Source: Polaribacter sp. NJDZ03
Lineage (GTDB): Bacteria > Bacteroidota > Bacteroidia > Flavobacteriales > Flavobacteriaceae
Length of the DNA: 64,000 nt
Assembly (NCBI RefSeq): GCF_019263805.1
Contig: NZ_CP079195.1
Location: forward strand, 375,501-439,500
Direction: 5' to 3'
The notes under the pieces were generated by a model that was not told the origin of the DNA, made no database searches, and was given only the letters and a program-made list of their open reading frames with translations. Position 1 is the first letter of the stretch; each line of letters starts with the position of its first letter. A program made the translations under genes and the position numbers. Positions 54,632-63,957 of the stretch are shown one piece after another.

Positions 54632-54736
54632 TTATCTATAACGTCTTTTTAAATTCCAAAGAGTTGAATTTGTGTTACTTAAATTTTGTGTTGGTCCTAC
54701 AACTTTACTTTTTACTTTTTGATTACTTGTTTTCAT
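54632..54736 (-). CDS. Small basic protein (34 residues)
   Basis: ATG at 54736, TAA at 54632. The peptide starts MKTSNQKVKSKVVGPTQN and ends TLWNLKRRYR: very basic, with one Trp, and low in hydrophobics, so not a membrane peptide. It is placed cleanly in a 640-bp gap, with its own downstream terminator at 54571-54608 and a TAATTTTG -7-like box about 20 bp upstream on the minus strand. These signs of a transcription unit make it more than a chance ORF. No homologue is known to me; a nucleic-acid-binding role is only suggested by charge. Confidence 0.6.
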   Translation of the reverse strand: MKTSNQKVKSKVVGPTQNLSNTNSTLWNLKRRYR

Positions 54737-54903
54737 AATTGCTTTATTTGCGGGTGCAAAATTACAAAGGTTATAATCTTATAAAAACATTAGAATTAAT
54801 GAATATGTATGGTATGTTAACTTTAAGTTAAATAATTGAAAGTTTTAGGGTAATCTACTGTTTTTTAGTGAAATAAATTGCTGTTTTACTGTTTTCAATT
54901 GCT

Positions 54904-55482
54904 TTAGAGATTCATTAATTCTGTGTATAATTTCTGTACAGGTAAACCTACAACGTTAAAATAACTACCTTCTAAATTGTCTATAGCTATAAAACCAATC
55001 CATTCTTGTATGCCATACGCACCAGCTTTGTCATAAGGTTTGTAGTTTTTAATATAATAATTTATTTCGTCGTCAGACAGCTCTTTAAAAGAAACTACAG
55101 TAATGTCGTTTATAATTTTTTGAAAACGTTTACTCTTTATACTTATAGAGGTAATTACTTGGTGTTTTTTACCAGATAATGCTCTTAACATAGCAAATGC
55201 ATCTGCTTCATCTTTTGGTTTCCCTAATGCTATACCTTCTAACCAAACAATAGTGTCTGAAGTAATTAATATGTCTTTTTCTGATAAATTTAAAAAAGCT
55301 TTCGATTTTAAATCGGCTAAAAAATCTGTAATGGCTGTTGCTTTTAATTCAGGCGGATAAATCTCTTCAACTTCTTTTAATTGAATTGTAAAATCGATAT
55401 CTAAATCTTTAAAGAACTGTTGTCTTCTTGGAGATTTAGAAGCTAATATTACGTTGTATTCTTTTAATTTTTCTCTTAACAT
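54904..55482 (-). CDS. maf: Maf-like nucleotide pyrophosphatase
   Basis: 192 residues, Maf/HAM1-like. ILASKSPRRQQFFKDL at the start (the S-x-x-P-R-R motif), ITSDTIVWLEG, YDKAGAYGIQEW and the ending YFNVVGLPVQKL. Hydrolyses modified or pyrimidine nucleoside triphosphates to monophosphates and PPi. Downstream of UbiA and SmpB on the same strand; likely part of that operon (40-bp gap). Confidence 0.93.
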   Translation of the reverse strand: MLREKLKEYNVILASKSPRRQQFFKDLDIDFTIQLKEVEEIYPPELKATAITDFLADLKSKAFLNLSEKDILITSDTIVWLEGIALGKPKDEADAFAMLRALSGKKHQVITSISIKSKRFQKIINDITVVSFKELSDDEINYYIKNYKPYDKAGAYGIQEWIGFIAIDNLEGSYFNVVGLPVQKLYTELMNL

Positions 55483-55522
55483 ATATTTTTGTTGTTCATC
55501 CTGCGAAAGCAGAAATCAATTT

Positions 55523-56491
55523 TTATTTTAGTCTAAATAAAACCATAGATAAAATTCCGAAAAGCATAATAACTTTCATTAAATTACTAAGTAAGCTAAA
55601 ATCTTTTTTACTTTCAGAACTCCATAATTTATACATAAAATAGAGTAATGGTAGTAAAATAAATAGAATTCCGTAGGTTAAAAGTACATACTCCTTTATT
55701 AAAGATTGTAAAATAATTAAAAGAAAAACCAATAAAACGGCGCAAAAGAAAAAAGCGACTTTAGAAGCTCTTTTTCTTCCAAATAAAATAGGTAATGTTT
55801 TTGCTTTTATTTTTAAATCACCATTAATATCTTCTATGTCTTTAATTATTTCTCTAATAAGATTGGTTAGTACAGAAAAAACAATATAAGTAATTGTTAT
55901 TAATAGTAAACGAATACTCGTTGCCATGTTACTTATTACTTCTAATAAATTACTGTTATGTGCTTTTGGTTCGTTAAAAATTACAGTGATAAACACTACT
56001 AAACCTAAGAGAAGCGACACTATTAAATTACCAATAATAAGTGTTTTTTTTAAGTATTTAGAATATAGAAATAGTACTAAAATGGTTCCTATAAAAAAGA
56101 AACTGTACAAACTATTTTCAATAGTAAAAGACAAATATGTGCCCAAGAATAAACCTAAAATAGTACTAGAATAGTAAAGAATCCAAGCCTTCTTTTTAGA
56201 AATAGATTTTTCTAGAATTACTTTTAAAGGCTTGTTTATTTTGTCTGCCTCAATATCAAAAATATCATTTATAATATATCCACCAGCAGTGATGCTTAAA
56301 ATACTTAAAGCGAGTAGTGTAAATTGATAATATGTTAAAGTAATGCCTAAATAAGTAGTATGTATTAAGGTGTAATTTTTAAAACTAAGATTGCTAAAAA
56401 AAATAGAATCTATTACCGCATATTTGGTTAAAACCATTGTTAATAAAACCATTAAAAGGTTTTTGTAACGAATAAGTCTTAAAAAATCCAT
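55523..56491 (-). CDS. UbiA-family prenyltransferase
   Basis: 322 residues with eight to nine membrane helices. Both Asp-rich motifs are present: NDIFDIEADKINKP near residue 75 and DIEDINGDLKIKAKT (second) near residue 220. Flavobacterial proteins of this form are often named geranylgeranylglycerol-phosphate transferase, but the substrate is not certain. Its ATG overlaps the smpB stop by 1 bp. Confidence 0.9.
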   Translation of the reverse strand: MDFLRLIRYKNLLMVLLTMVLTKYAVIDSIFFSNLSFKNYTLIHTTYLGITLTYYQFTLLALSILSITAGGYIINDIFDIEADKINKPLKVILEKSISKKKAWILYYSSTILGLFLGTYLSFTIENSLYSFFFIGTILVLFLYSKYLKKTLIIGNLIVSLLLGLVVFITVIFNEPKAHNSNLLEVISNMATSIRLLLITITYIVFSVLTNLIREIIKDIEDINGDLKIKAKTLPILFGRKRASKVAFFFCAVLLVFLLIILQSLIKEYVLLTYGILFILLPLLYFMYKLWSSESKKDFSLLSNLMKVIMLFGILSMVLFRLK

Positions 56492-56958
56492 TAACCGTTA
56501 AAGCTCTTTTTAATACGTGCTAAATCACGTTTGTTATCTCTGTCTTTTATAACTTCTCGTTTGTCGTGCGTTTGTTTTCCTTTTGCCAATGCAATTTCTA
56601 GTTTGGCAAAACCTTTGTCATTAATAAACAAACGTAAAGGCACAATCGTATTTCCTTTTGCTTCAACGTCTTTTCTTAAAGAACGTAATTCTCGTTTGTG
56701 CATTAATAATCTACGCTCACTTTTTGGTTTATGGTTAAAGTGGTGGCCGAACATGTATTCTTGAATATACATATTAACAATAAACAATTCTCCGCCATCA
56801 TTAAATTCACAAAAACTTTCTGTAATTCTAGCCTGACTTAAACGAATAGATTTTATTTCCGTTCCGGTTAACTGAATTCCAGCCACGTATTTGTCTAGAA
56901 TTTCAAATTCGAAACGCGCTTTTTTATTCTTTATGTTTATCTTTTTCTGAACAGCCAT
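56491..56958 (-). CDS. smpB: SsrA-binding protein SmpB
   Basis: 155 residues; binds tmRNA and rescues stalled ribosomes. N-terminal INIKNKKARFEFEILDKYVAGIQLTGTEIKSIR, the central RRLLMHKRELRSL and C-terminal basic tail (GKQTHDKREVIKDRDNKRDLARIKKSF), all as in the family. First gene of the smpB-ubiA-maf group, overlapping ubiA by one base. Confidence 0.96.
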   Translation of the reverse strand: MAVQKKINIKNKKARFEFEILDKYVAGIQLTGTEIKSIRLSQARITESFCEFNDGGELFIVNMYIQEYMFGHHFNHKPKSERRLLMHKRELRSLRKDVEAKGNTIVPLRLFINDKGFAKLEIALAKGKQTHDKREVIKDRDNKRDLARIKKSFNG

Positions 56959-57059
56959 AGACTGGTTTTAATTTTATAATTTTAACAAAGATACATTTTT
57001 ACTTTGGTCAAAGAAATGTAATTTTGAAATCTATTATCCACCTAATAAAACAACAACCC

Positions 57060-57806
57060 ATGAAACATTTACCAATCCTTTTTTTAGCGTTCTTAATTTC
57101 TTGTAAACCTTCTGAAAACAAGTTGACTGCACAACAAGTTATTGATAAAGCCATTATTTCATCTGGTGCAGATAAAGTGGCTAATTCTGAAATTAAATTT
57201 ATATTTAGAGACAAAGAATATATTGCAAATAGAAGTAATAATGGAAATTTTGAACTCACAAGAAAACAAAAAGATGAAAAATTAGGACTTATTACTGATG
57301 TTTTAAGTAATGACAAGTTTAAAAGATTGGTGAATGGAGTTCCCTACCAAGTAAACGATTCAATTGCAAATATTTTATCTAATTCTGTAAATTCTGTGCA
57401 TTATTTTTCTGTATTACCATTCGGATTAAATGACAAAGCTGTTGTAAAAAAATTATTGCCATCGATTATTTTAAAAGATAAAGAATATTATAAAGTACAA
57501 GTTACTTTTTCTGAAGATGGAGGAGGAGAAGATTTTGATGATGTTTTTATTTATTGGATTGGAAAACAAGATTTTTTAGTTGATTATTTAGCATATTCTT
57601 ACCATACCAACGACGGAGGAAAACGTTTTAGAGCTATCAACAAAGAAATCTTAAAAAACGGAATTCGTTTTGTAAATTATGATAATTATAAGCCTTTAAA
57701 CAAAGAAATTTCTTTAACAGATATTGATAAAGCTTTTGAGAAAAATGAGCTTAAAAAATTGTCAGAAATCAATTTAGAAAATATCGAAGTACAGCTTTTA
57801 AAATAA
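57060..57806 (+). CDS. Lipoprotein, DUF6503-like
   Basis: 248 residues from the ATG at 57060 (MKHLPILFLAFLISC); the earlier in-frame ATG at 57024 adds 12 non-signal residues. Lipobox Cys at residue 15. The mature part begins AQQVIDKAIISSGADKVANSEIKFIFRD, a pattern of LolA-like/outer-membrane-lipoprotein-sorting folds, followed by strands such as YYKVQVTFSEDGGGEDFDDVFIYW. The architecture is shared with the lipoprotein at 12177-13010. The DUF6503 label is from memory. Divergent from smpB. Confidence 0.72.
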   Translation: MKHLPILFLAFLISCKPSENKLTAQQVIDKAIISSGADKVANSEIKFIFRDKEYIANRSNNGNFELTRKQKDEKLGLITDVLSNDKFKRLVNGVPYQVNDSIANILSNSVNSVHYFSVLPFGLNDKAVVKKLLPSIILKDKEYYKVQVTFSEDGGGEDFDDVFIYWIGKQDFLVDYLAYSYHTNDGGKRFRAINKEILKNGIRFVNYDNYKPLNKEISLTDIDKAFEKNELKKLSEINLENIEVQLLK

Positions 57807-58107
57807 TCTTGATAAAAACGTTTTATCTATTTTTTTTGAAGCTGTTTTCTACTTGGAGTTTATCTTGAGAGCAGTCGAAAGGCACTCGCTTTTTTATTCA
57901 GAAAATAATAAAAAAGAGTTCAAATAATTGCTGCAATGAGGGCTACCTGTGTTTGTTAACTAATTGTATTTAATCAATAATTTTACTATTTAAAAAAGGA
58001 AATGCTAATTGGTGAATTTTCTATATATAACATTGATTATCTAAAAATAAGTAAAAAAATTAAAAGAAATATTATTAATAGTTCTGTTAGTTGTAGTAAG
58101 ATTTTCT

Positions 58108-58413
58108 GTGTTAATTTTATCAATTCCGTTTGTAATATTTAAATATTTTCAAAGGAAAAAGTTTCAATATAAATATATGAAATTTCTAAATGAAAATGAA
58201 GGGAAGAATTTTTTCTGCTATAATAATAGAAAAAAATCAAAAGATTATATAGAAAAAAGTATCCTTCTAAGCCTAAATAAAGATGTTGAAATCGTATATT
58301 TAAAAGGTAGGAATATCGAATCGAAATACAACAAAGAGTTTATTTCTGAAGCTTTATATGGATTAAAGCAGTACAGTAAATTTCCTCATTTAATGAAAAT
58401 TAGAAACGGATAA
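58108..58413 (+). CDS. Unknown small protein with N-terminal membrane helix
   Basis: At least 101 residues from a GTG at 58108. The in-frame sequence reaches back to 58051 (codons reading KKLKEILLIVLLVVVRFS) and gives a better membrane helix, but the codon in the start place is GTA, not ATG/GTG/TTG. The remaining part is basic and Asn/Lys-rich (RKKFQYKYMKFLNENEG), with no family recognised. The gene may have lost its start or may use a weak one. AT content is higher than the neighbours. Confidence 0.5.
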   Translation: MLILSIPFVIFKYFQRKKFQYKYMKFLNENEGKNFFCYNNRKKSKDYIEKSILLSLNKDVEIVYLKGRNIESKYNKEFISEALYGLKQYSKFPHLMKIRNG

Positions 58414-58519
58414 TTAATTGATAAATCAATAAATAATCCGTTTTTTGGAATTCTTAAAATGAACAAACCTTAAACTGAATTGTTAAGTGAAATCAATAAT
58501 TTTTTTCAAACTTAAAAAA

Positions 58520-59017
58520 TTACTCAACTTTTTCTATAACACTCGTTTTTTTATCACCAGTAATAGTAACAATATATAAACTAGCATTGTTGTTATCATC
58601 CATAAATTGATACTTTTCTTCCTCTAAAATTTTATTAGCAAAAATGGGTGTAGTATTACTATGACCAACTATTAAAACAGTTTTTCCTTTTGTAGCTTGT
58701 TTAAAAATAGAATCGTACATTTTGCTAGGGTTGTACGTTTGTATTTCTAAATTTTTACTTTCAGCTGTTGGTTTGGCAGTTTGTATGGTTCTGTTGTAGT
58801 TTGTAGAGTAAATAGCATCAAACGGAACATTTTTAAAACGATTTGCCCATTTTTTAGCTCTTTCTTGTCCGTTTTTATTCAAATTAGGATTTCTATTAGT
58901 ATTGTCTATTCTAACTTTTTCTGCATGACGAATTAAATAATAGGTAGTTGTTTCATCTTTAGAACAGGCTGTTATTAAACTAAAAGTAAGTATAATAAGG
59001 AATAAAATTTTTTTCAT
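58520..59017 (-). CDS. Histidine phosphatase family lipoprotein
   Basis: 165 residues. Signal peptide with lipobox LITACSKDE. RHG active-site motif LIRHAEK near the start of the mature protein, with GQERAKKWANRF, IYSTNYNRTIQTA and the second His in VLIVGHSNTTP. SixA/phosphoglycerate-mutase-like phosphatase anchored in the envelope; the substrate is unknown. Confidence 0.9.
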   Translation of the reverse strand: MKKILFLIILTFSLITACSKDETTTYYLIRHAEKVRIDNTNRNPNLNKNGQERAKKWANRFKNVPFDAIYSTNYNRTIQTAKPTAESKNLEIQTYNPSKMYDSIFKQATKGKTVLIVGHSNTTPIFANKILEEEKYQFMDDNNNASLYIVTITGDKKTSVIEKVE

Positions 59018-59056
59018 AAGAGTATGTTTAAAGTACGAATATACTTAAAAAAGAAA

Positions 59057-59080
59057 AGCGATGTTTTTTCAAACACCGCT
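59057..59080 (-). terminator. Candidate terminator upstream of the histidine phosphatase gene
   Basis: Minus-strand stem AGCGGTGTTT / AAACATCGCT with a GAAA loop, followed by TTTTCTTTTTT. It lies 93 bp past the clpB stop, so it ends the clpB message before the phosphatase gene. Confidence 0.75.
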
Positions 59081-59093
59081 ATATTTTTAACGC

Positions 59094-59160
59094 CATTGCG
59101 AGACACGAAGCAATCTGTAGTTTATATTCACAGATTGCTTCGTCGTTTCTCCTCGCAATG
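59094..59160. repeat. CATTGCGAG..CTCGCAATG inverted repeat
   Basis: Outer arms CATTGCGAG and CTCGCAATG; inner arms ACGAAGCAATCTGT and ACAGATTGCTTCGT around a short loop. Another flavobacterial interspersed hairpin family, here 12 bp from the end of clpB. Confidence 0.75.
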
Positions 59161-59172
59161 ACAGTATTTTTA

Positions 59173-61779
59173 TCAATTTTCTACCAAATCAGACTGATTT
59201 CTAAAAACCAATTTGTCATCAAAAGCATCAATTAAAATAATACTATCTGTTGTGATTTTTCCTGATAAAATTTCTTTAGAAAGCTGATTTAAAACCTCTT
59301 TCTGAATGACTCTTTTTACAGGTCTTGCTCCAAATTCTGGCTGATAACCTTTTTCGGCCAAATACGTAAGAGCTTCATCAGTTGCGTCTAACGTAATTTC
59401 TTGTTTACCAATCATTTTCTTTAATTGGGCTATTTGTAATTTTACAATTTCAAATATATTTTCCTTGTTTAAAGGGGTAAACATAATTACATCATCAATT
59501 CTGTTTAAAAATTCTGGTCTTACAGATTGTTTTAACAGTGCTAAAACTTCAATTTTAGCTAACTCAGTTGCAGCGTCTAAATCTGCTTTTGGGTTGCTGA
59601 ATTTCTCCTGAATTATATGACTTCCTATGTTAGAGGTCATGATAATAATCGTGTTTTTAAAATCAGCTACACGTCCTTTATTGTCTGTTAATCTTCCTTC
59701 ATCTAAAACTTGTAATAAAATATTAAAAGTATCTGGATGTGCTTTTTCAATTTCATCTAAAAGCACCACAGAATAAGGTCTTCTTCTAACCGCTTCTGTT
59801 AATTGACCACCTTCATCATACCCAACATATCCCGGAGGCGCTCCCACCAATCTACTCACAGAGTGTTTTTCTTGATATTCACTCATATCAATACGTGTCA
59901 TAGCGTTTTCATCATCAAAAAGATATTCTGCCAATGCTTTTGCCAACTCTGTTTTACCAACTCCGGTGGTTCCTAAAAATAAGAAACTACCAATAGGTTT
60001 ATTTGGGTTTTGCAAACCAGCTCTAGAACGTCTTACGGCATCTGCCACAGCAACAATTGCTTCTTCTTGTCCAACCACTCTTTTATGTAATTGACCTTCT
60101 AGCCTTAGTAATTTTTCACGTTCAGACTGTATCATTTTGGTAACCGGAACTCCAGTCCATTTAGCAACCACTTCTGCAATATCATCATAGGTTACTTCCT
60201 CTTTTATTAAAGATTTTTCAGACTGATTTTCTGATAAAACCTTTTGGAAACCTTCTAAATCTTCTTGGGCTTTTTGCATTTTCCCATATCTAATTTCGGC
60301 AACTTTACCGTAATTTCCATCACGTTCTGCTTTTTCTGCCTCCATTTTTAAATCTTCTATGGCAGCTTTTGCATTTTGAATATTATCAACGACATCTTTT
60401 TCAGATTTCCACTTTGCATTCATCTCATTACGTTCTTCTTTTAGATTTGCTAAATCAGAACGTAAAGATTTTAACTTGGTCTCGTCTTTCTCACGTTTAA
60501 TGGCTTCAATTTCAATTTCTAACTGCATCACCTTTCTGTCTAAAACATCTAGCTCTTCTGGTTTAGAATTTATTTCCATACGCAATTTAGCCATGGCTTC
60601 ATCCATTAAGTCAATCGCTTTATCTGGTAAAAAACGGTTGGTAATATAGCGTTGAGATAATTCTACAGCACCAATAATCGCTTCATCTTTAATACGTACT
60701 TTATGGTGAGTTTCATATTTATCTTTTATTCCTCTTAAAATAGAAATAGCACTTTCTGTATCCGGTTCATTTACCTGTACTTTCTGGAAACGTCTTTCTA
60801 AAGCTTTATCCTTTTCAAAGTATTTTTGATATTCGTCTAACGTAGTTGCACCAATTGCGCGCAATTCTCCACGAGCCAAAGCAGGCTTTAAAATGTTTGC
60901 TGCATCCATAGCACCTTGTCCGCCACCAGCACCAACTAAGGTGTGAATTTCATCAATAAATAATACGATATCTCCATCGGCACTTGTTACTTCTTTAATT
61001 ACAGATTTTAAACGCTCTTCAAACTCACCTTTATATTTTGCACCTGCAATTAATGCGCCCATATCTAAAGAGAAAATAAGTTTTCCTTTTAGGTTTTCTG
61101 GTACATCTCCATCTACAATTCTGTGTGCTAAGCCTTCTGCAATAGCCGTTTTACCAGTTCCTGGTTCACCAACCAAAATTGGATTATTTTTAGTTCTACG
61201 AGATAAAATCTGTAATAATCTACGAATTTCTTCATCTCTACCAATTACTGGATCTAATTTACCGTCTTGGGCTAATTGATTTAAGTTTTTAGCAAATTTA
61301 TTTAAAGAATTATAAGTTTCTTCTTGACTTTGAGATGTTACTCTTTCTCCTTTTCTTAACTCGTCTATGGCAGCTTGTAAGTGCTTTTCTGTAACACCTT
61401 GGTCTTTTAAAACCTGAGCAATATTACTTTTAGATTTAAAAATAGCTAGAATTAAATGTTCGATAGAAACATAATCATCTTTCATTTTTTTAGCAATAAC
61501 AGCAGCTTCTGTTAAGGTTTTACTAGCTTCTCTAGAAATCATTAATTCTGCACCAGAAACTTTAGGTAAACTCTCTAATTGTTTGTCTAAAATTTGTTCT
61601 ACAATATTTATATTGATGTTCAACTTTTTCAAAAGAAATGGCAAAACATTTTCATCAACTTGTGTTAAAGCTTTAAAAATATGCTCATTTTCTATTTGAT
61701 TATGACCAAAACCTTGCGCAATCTGTTGCGCCATTTGTATGGTCTCTTGCGATTTTGTTGTATAATTGTTAAAGTTCAT
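59173..61779 (-). CDS. clpB: ClpB chaperone
   Basis: 868 residues, full-length ClpB disaggregase that works with DnaK. Clp_N repeats (1-150), first AAA+ with Walker A GEPGTGKTAIAEG and DIVLFIDEIHTLVGAG, the middle coiled-coil M domain (about 400-530), second AAA+ with GTTGVGKTELAKALA and VVLLDEIEKAHPD, and the D2-small ending. No start ambiguity. Confidence 0.97.
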   Translation of the reverse strand: MNFNNYTTKSQETIQMAQQIAQGFGHNQIENEHIFKALTQVDENVLPFLLKKLNININIVEQILDKQLESLPKVSGAELMISREASKTLTEAAVIAKKMKDDYVSIEHLILAIFKSKSNIAQVLKDQGVTEKHLQAAIDELRKGERVTSQSQEETYNSLNKFAKNLNQLAQDGKLDPVIGRDEEIRRLLQILSRRTKNNPILVGEPGTGKTAIAEGLAHRIVDGDVPENLKGKLIFSLDMGALIAGAKYKGEFEERLKSVIKEVTSADGDIVLFIDEIHTLVGAGGGQGAMDAANILKPALARGELRAIGATTLDEYQKYFEKDKALERRFQKVQVNEPDTESAISILRGIKDKYETHHKVRIKDEAIIGAVELSQRYITNRFLPDKAIDLMDEAMAKLRMEINSKPEELDVLDRKVMQLEIEIEAIKREKDETKLKSLRSDLANLKEERNEMNAKWKSEKDVVDNIQNAKAAIEDLKMEAEKAERDGNYGKVAEIRYGKMQKAQEDLEGFQKVLSENQSEKSLIKEEVTYDDIAEVVAKWTGVPVTKMIQSEREKLLRLEGQLHKRVVGQEEAIVAVADAVRRSRAGLQNPNKPIGSFLFLGTTGVGKTELAKALAEYLFDDENAMTRIDMSEYQEKHSVSRLVGAPPGYVGYDEGGQLTEAVRRRPYSVVLLDEIEKAHPDTFNILLQVLDEGRLTDNKGRVADFKNTIIIMTSNIGSHIIQEKFSNPKADLDAATELAKIEVLALLKQSVRPEFLNRIDDVIMFTPLNKENIFEIVKLQIAQLKKMIGKQEITLDATDEALTYLAEKGYQPEFGARPVKRVIQKEVLNQLSKEILSGKITTDSIILIDAFDDKLVFRNQSDLVEN

Positions 61780-61945
61780 ATTTTGTTTTTTTTATTTTTC
61801 TTTTGATAAGTAATAAGCAATTTTAATACCATATAGATAATGTATGTAAGATAAGTCAATTTGTCTTGTAAAACCTTGTTTTTGCTGACTTTTTGACATT
61901 TGAAAGTTTCTTATATTTACATCGACAAACCAATAAAAATAGATA

Positions 61946-62347
61946 ATGAGTATATTTAATAAGATTTTTGGAGCAAAGGCAGATGATACCTCAAAAGTAG
62001 AAAAAGTGTCATACTTAAATTGGATTCCTTTAACTTCTATGGAAGAATTAGAGAAAATTAAAGAAATTTCTAAAACAGAAGCTGTTTTAATTTTTAAGCA
62101 TTCTACAAGATGTGGTATTAGCAGTATGGTAATTAAGCAATTTGAAAAGCTTTTTACAGAAGAACATAAAAATTTAAAAGTCTATTATTTAGATTTATTA
62201 AATTACAGAAATATTTCTGATGAAGTAGGGTACACCTTTCAAGTAATGCACCAATCACCGCAATTAATAGTGGTTAAAAATGGTATTTCTATAGAGAGTG
62301 CAGCTCATTATGATATCACAAATACAAATTTATCGAGATTTATATAG
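61946..62347 (+). CDS. ytxJ: Bacillithiol-system protein YtxJ
   Basis: 133 residues with a thioredoxin-like fold. Active-site stretch FKHSTRCGISSMVIKQFEK with a single Cys, as in YtxJ (monothiol bacilliredoxin-type proteins), then VYYLDLLNYRNISDEV and HQSPQLIVVKNG with the cis-Pro. Helps reduce mixed disulfides with bacillithiol. It implies that the organism makes bacillithiol; no biosynthesis gene lies in the window. Confidence 0.88.
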   Translation: MSIFNKIFGAKADDTSKVEKVSYLNWIPLTSMEELEKIKEISKTEAVLIFKHSTRCGISSMVIKQFEKLFTEEHKNLKVYYLDLLNYRNISDEVGYTFQVMHQSPQLIVVKNGISIESAAHYDITNTNLSRFI

Positions 62348-62354
62348 TATAAAC

Positions 62355-62386
62355 TTGCATAAACCCTTATTTAAGTCTTATTTTTG
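62355..62386 (+). promoter_or_regulatory. Promoter of the helicase gene
   Basis: TTG at 62355-62357, 21 bp, TATTTTTG at 62379-62386: good match to the Bacteroidetes consensus. The TTG start codon comes 20 bp after the -7 box, so the leader is only about 14 nt. Confidence 0.65.
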
Positions 62387-62406
62387 TAGCCTAAATTTAT
62401 ATTCCT

Positions 62407-63957
62407 TTGGCAGAGATAGACACTTCAGTAAAGAAAGTAGGTAAAGAATTATACGGTTATCAACAAGATGCACTTCAAGAAATTTTTAGAAGGTTTAAAG
62501 ATGCGCCTAAAGATTACCATTTATTATATCAATTACCTACAGGAGGAGGGAAGACTGTAATTTTTTCTGAAATTGTAAGACGTTATTTAGAAACTTTTAA
62601 AAAGAAAGTTTTAGTATTAACGCACAGAATTGAGTTGAGTAAGCAAACATCTAAGATGTTAAAAGAATTTGGTGTTGCTAACAAAATTATTAATTCTACT
62701 GCAGTTTTAGACGATCAAGAAGATTTTAGTTGTTTTGTTGCCATGGTGGAGACCTTAAAAAATAGGTTAAATGATGACAAACTAGATATTTCTGATATCG
62801 GTTTGGTAATTGTGGATGAGGCGCATTATAATTCTTTTACAAAAATCTTTAAATTTTTTGATGAATCTTTTATACTTGGTGTAACAGCAACTCCTTTGAG
62901 TTCTAACATTAAGTTGCCAATGTATGAGAATTATCAAGAGTTATTTGTTGGAGAAACAATTCAGCATTTAATTGATCATGAATACTTAGCAAGCGCAAAT
63001 TTATATTCTTATAATGTTGGTTTAACTTCATTAGAAGTAGGAGCAAATGGAGATTATACGGTAAAGTCTTCTGAAGATTTATATACCAATTCAGACATGC
63101 TTTCTAAATTAGTTTCAGCATACGAAGAAACTGCAAAAGGAAAGAAAACCTTAATTTTTAACAACGGTATTAACACTTCTATACAAGTGTTTCATGCGTT
63201 TAAAAAAGCAGGATATCCAATTGCGCATTTAGACAATACAAATACAAGAGCAGAGCGAGAGCTTATCTTAAAATGGTTTAAGAAAACACCAGGAGCAATT
63301 ATTTCTTCTGTAAGTATTTTAACAACAGGTTTTGATGAGCCAACCATTGAAGCAATTATATTAAATAGAGCAACAAAATCGTTGACTTTATACTACCAAA
63401 TGATTGGTCGTGGTTCTAGGGTTTTAAACAATAAAAGTACTTTTGATGTTATCGATTTAGGTAACAACTTTCATAGATTTGGTCCTTGGGGAGCAGATTT
63501 AGATTGGGAGAAAATGTTTAGAGCACCAGACTACTATTTAAATGCAATTCTTTCTGATGAAGATATAGAAAGCACTTTTAGATATGAGTTAACTGCAGAT
63601 GTTAAAAAAGAGTTTGAAAAATCTACCGATACTTATTTCGACATGAAAAAAGTATATATAGATACTATTAGACAAGGAGAATCTTCTAAAAGGGTTTTAG
63701 AAAAGTCTATTGTGCACCATGCAAAAATGTGTATAGAAAACAGTGAAGACGTTTTTGATGCATTAATTTTAGCCAAATTATTAGGTGAAGAAATTGATGA
63801 TAGAATTAATAGATATGCAAAGTGTATCTCTAAAAGTACACACAATTTTGTAACGTGGTTAAAAGATGATTATAGAAAGAAATTAAACGCTTATTTAAGA
63901 ACTAATTTTGATGAAGATTTTGAAGAAATTCATGGTCACCCACCAATTGAAGAATAA
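62407..63957 (+). CDS. DEAD/DEAH-box superfamily 2 helicase
   Basis: 516 residues, with a TTG start. RecA1: YQQDALQEIFRRF (Q-like), Walker A LPTGGGKTVIFSEIV, LTHRIEL, DEAH in VDEAHYNSF, ATPLSS. RecA2: TLIFNNGINTSIQVFHAF, STTGFDEP-like ILTTGFDEPTIEA and the arginine finger QMIGRGSRV. Resembles the RadD/YejH type of ATPase, though shorter. Ends 43 bp before the window edge. Confidence 0.9.
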   Translation: MAEIDTSVKKVGKELYGYQQDALQEIFRRFKDAPKDYHLLYQLPTGGGKTVIFSEIVRRYLETFKKKVLVLTHRIELSKQTSKMLKEFGVANKIINSTAVLDDQEDFSCFVAMVETLKNRLNDDKLDISDIGLVIVDEAHYNSFTKIFKFFDESFILGVTATPLSSNIKLPMYENYQELFVGETIQHLIDHEYLASANLYSYNVGLTSLEVGANGDYTVKSSEDLYTNSDMLSKLVSAYEETAKGKKTLIFNNGINTSIQVFHAFKKAGYPIAHLDNTNTRAERELILKWFKKTPGAIISSVSILTTGFDEPTIEAIILNRATKSLTLYYQMIGRGSRVLNNKSTFDVIDLGNNFHRFGPWGADLDWEKMFRAPDYYLNAILSDEDIESTFRYELTADVKKEFEKSTDTYFDMKKVYIDTIRQGESSKRVLEKSIVHHAKMCIENSEDVFDALILAKLLGEEIDDRINRYAKCISKSTHNFVTWLKDDYRKKLNAYLRTNFDEDFEEIHGHPPIEE

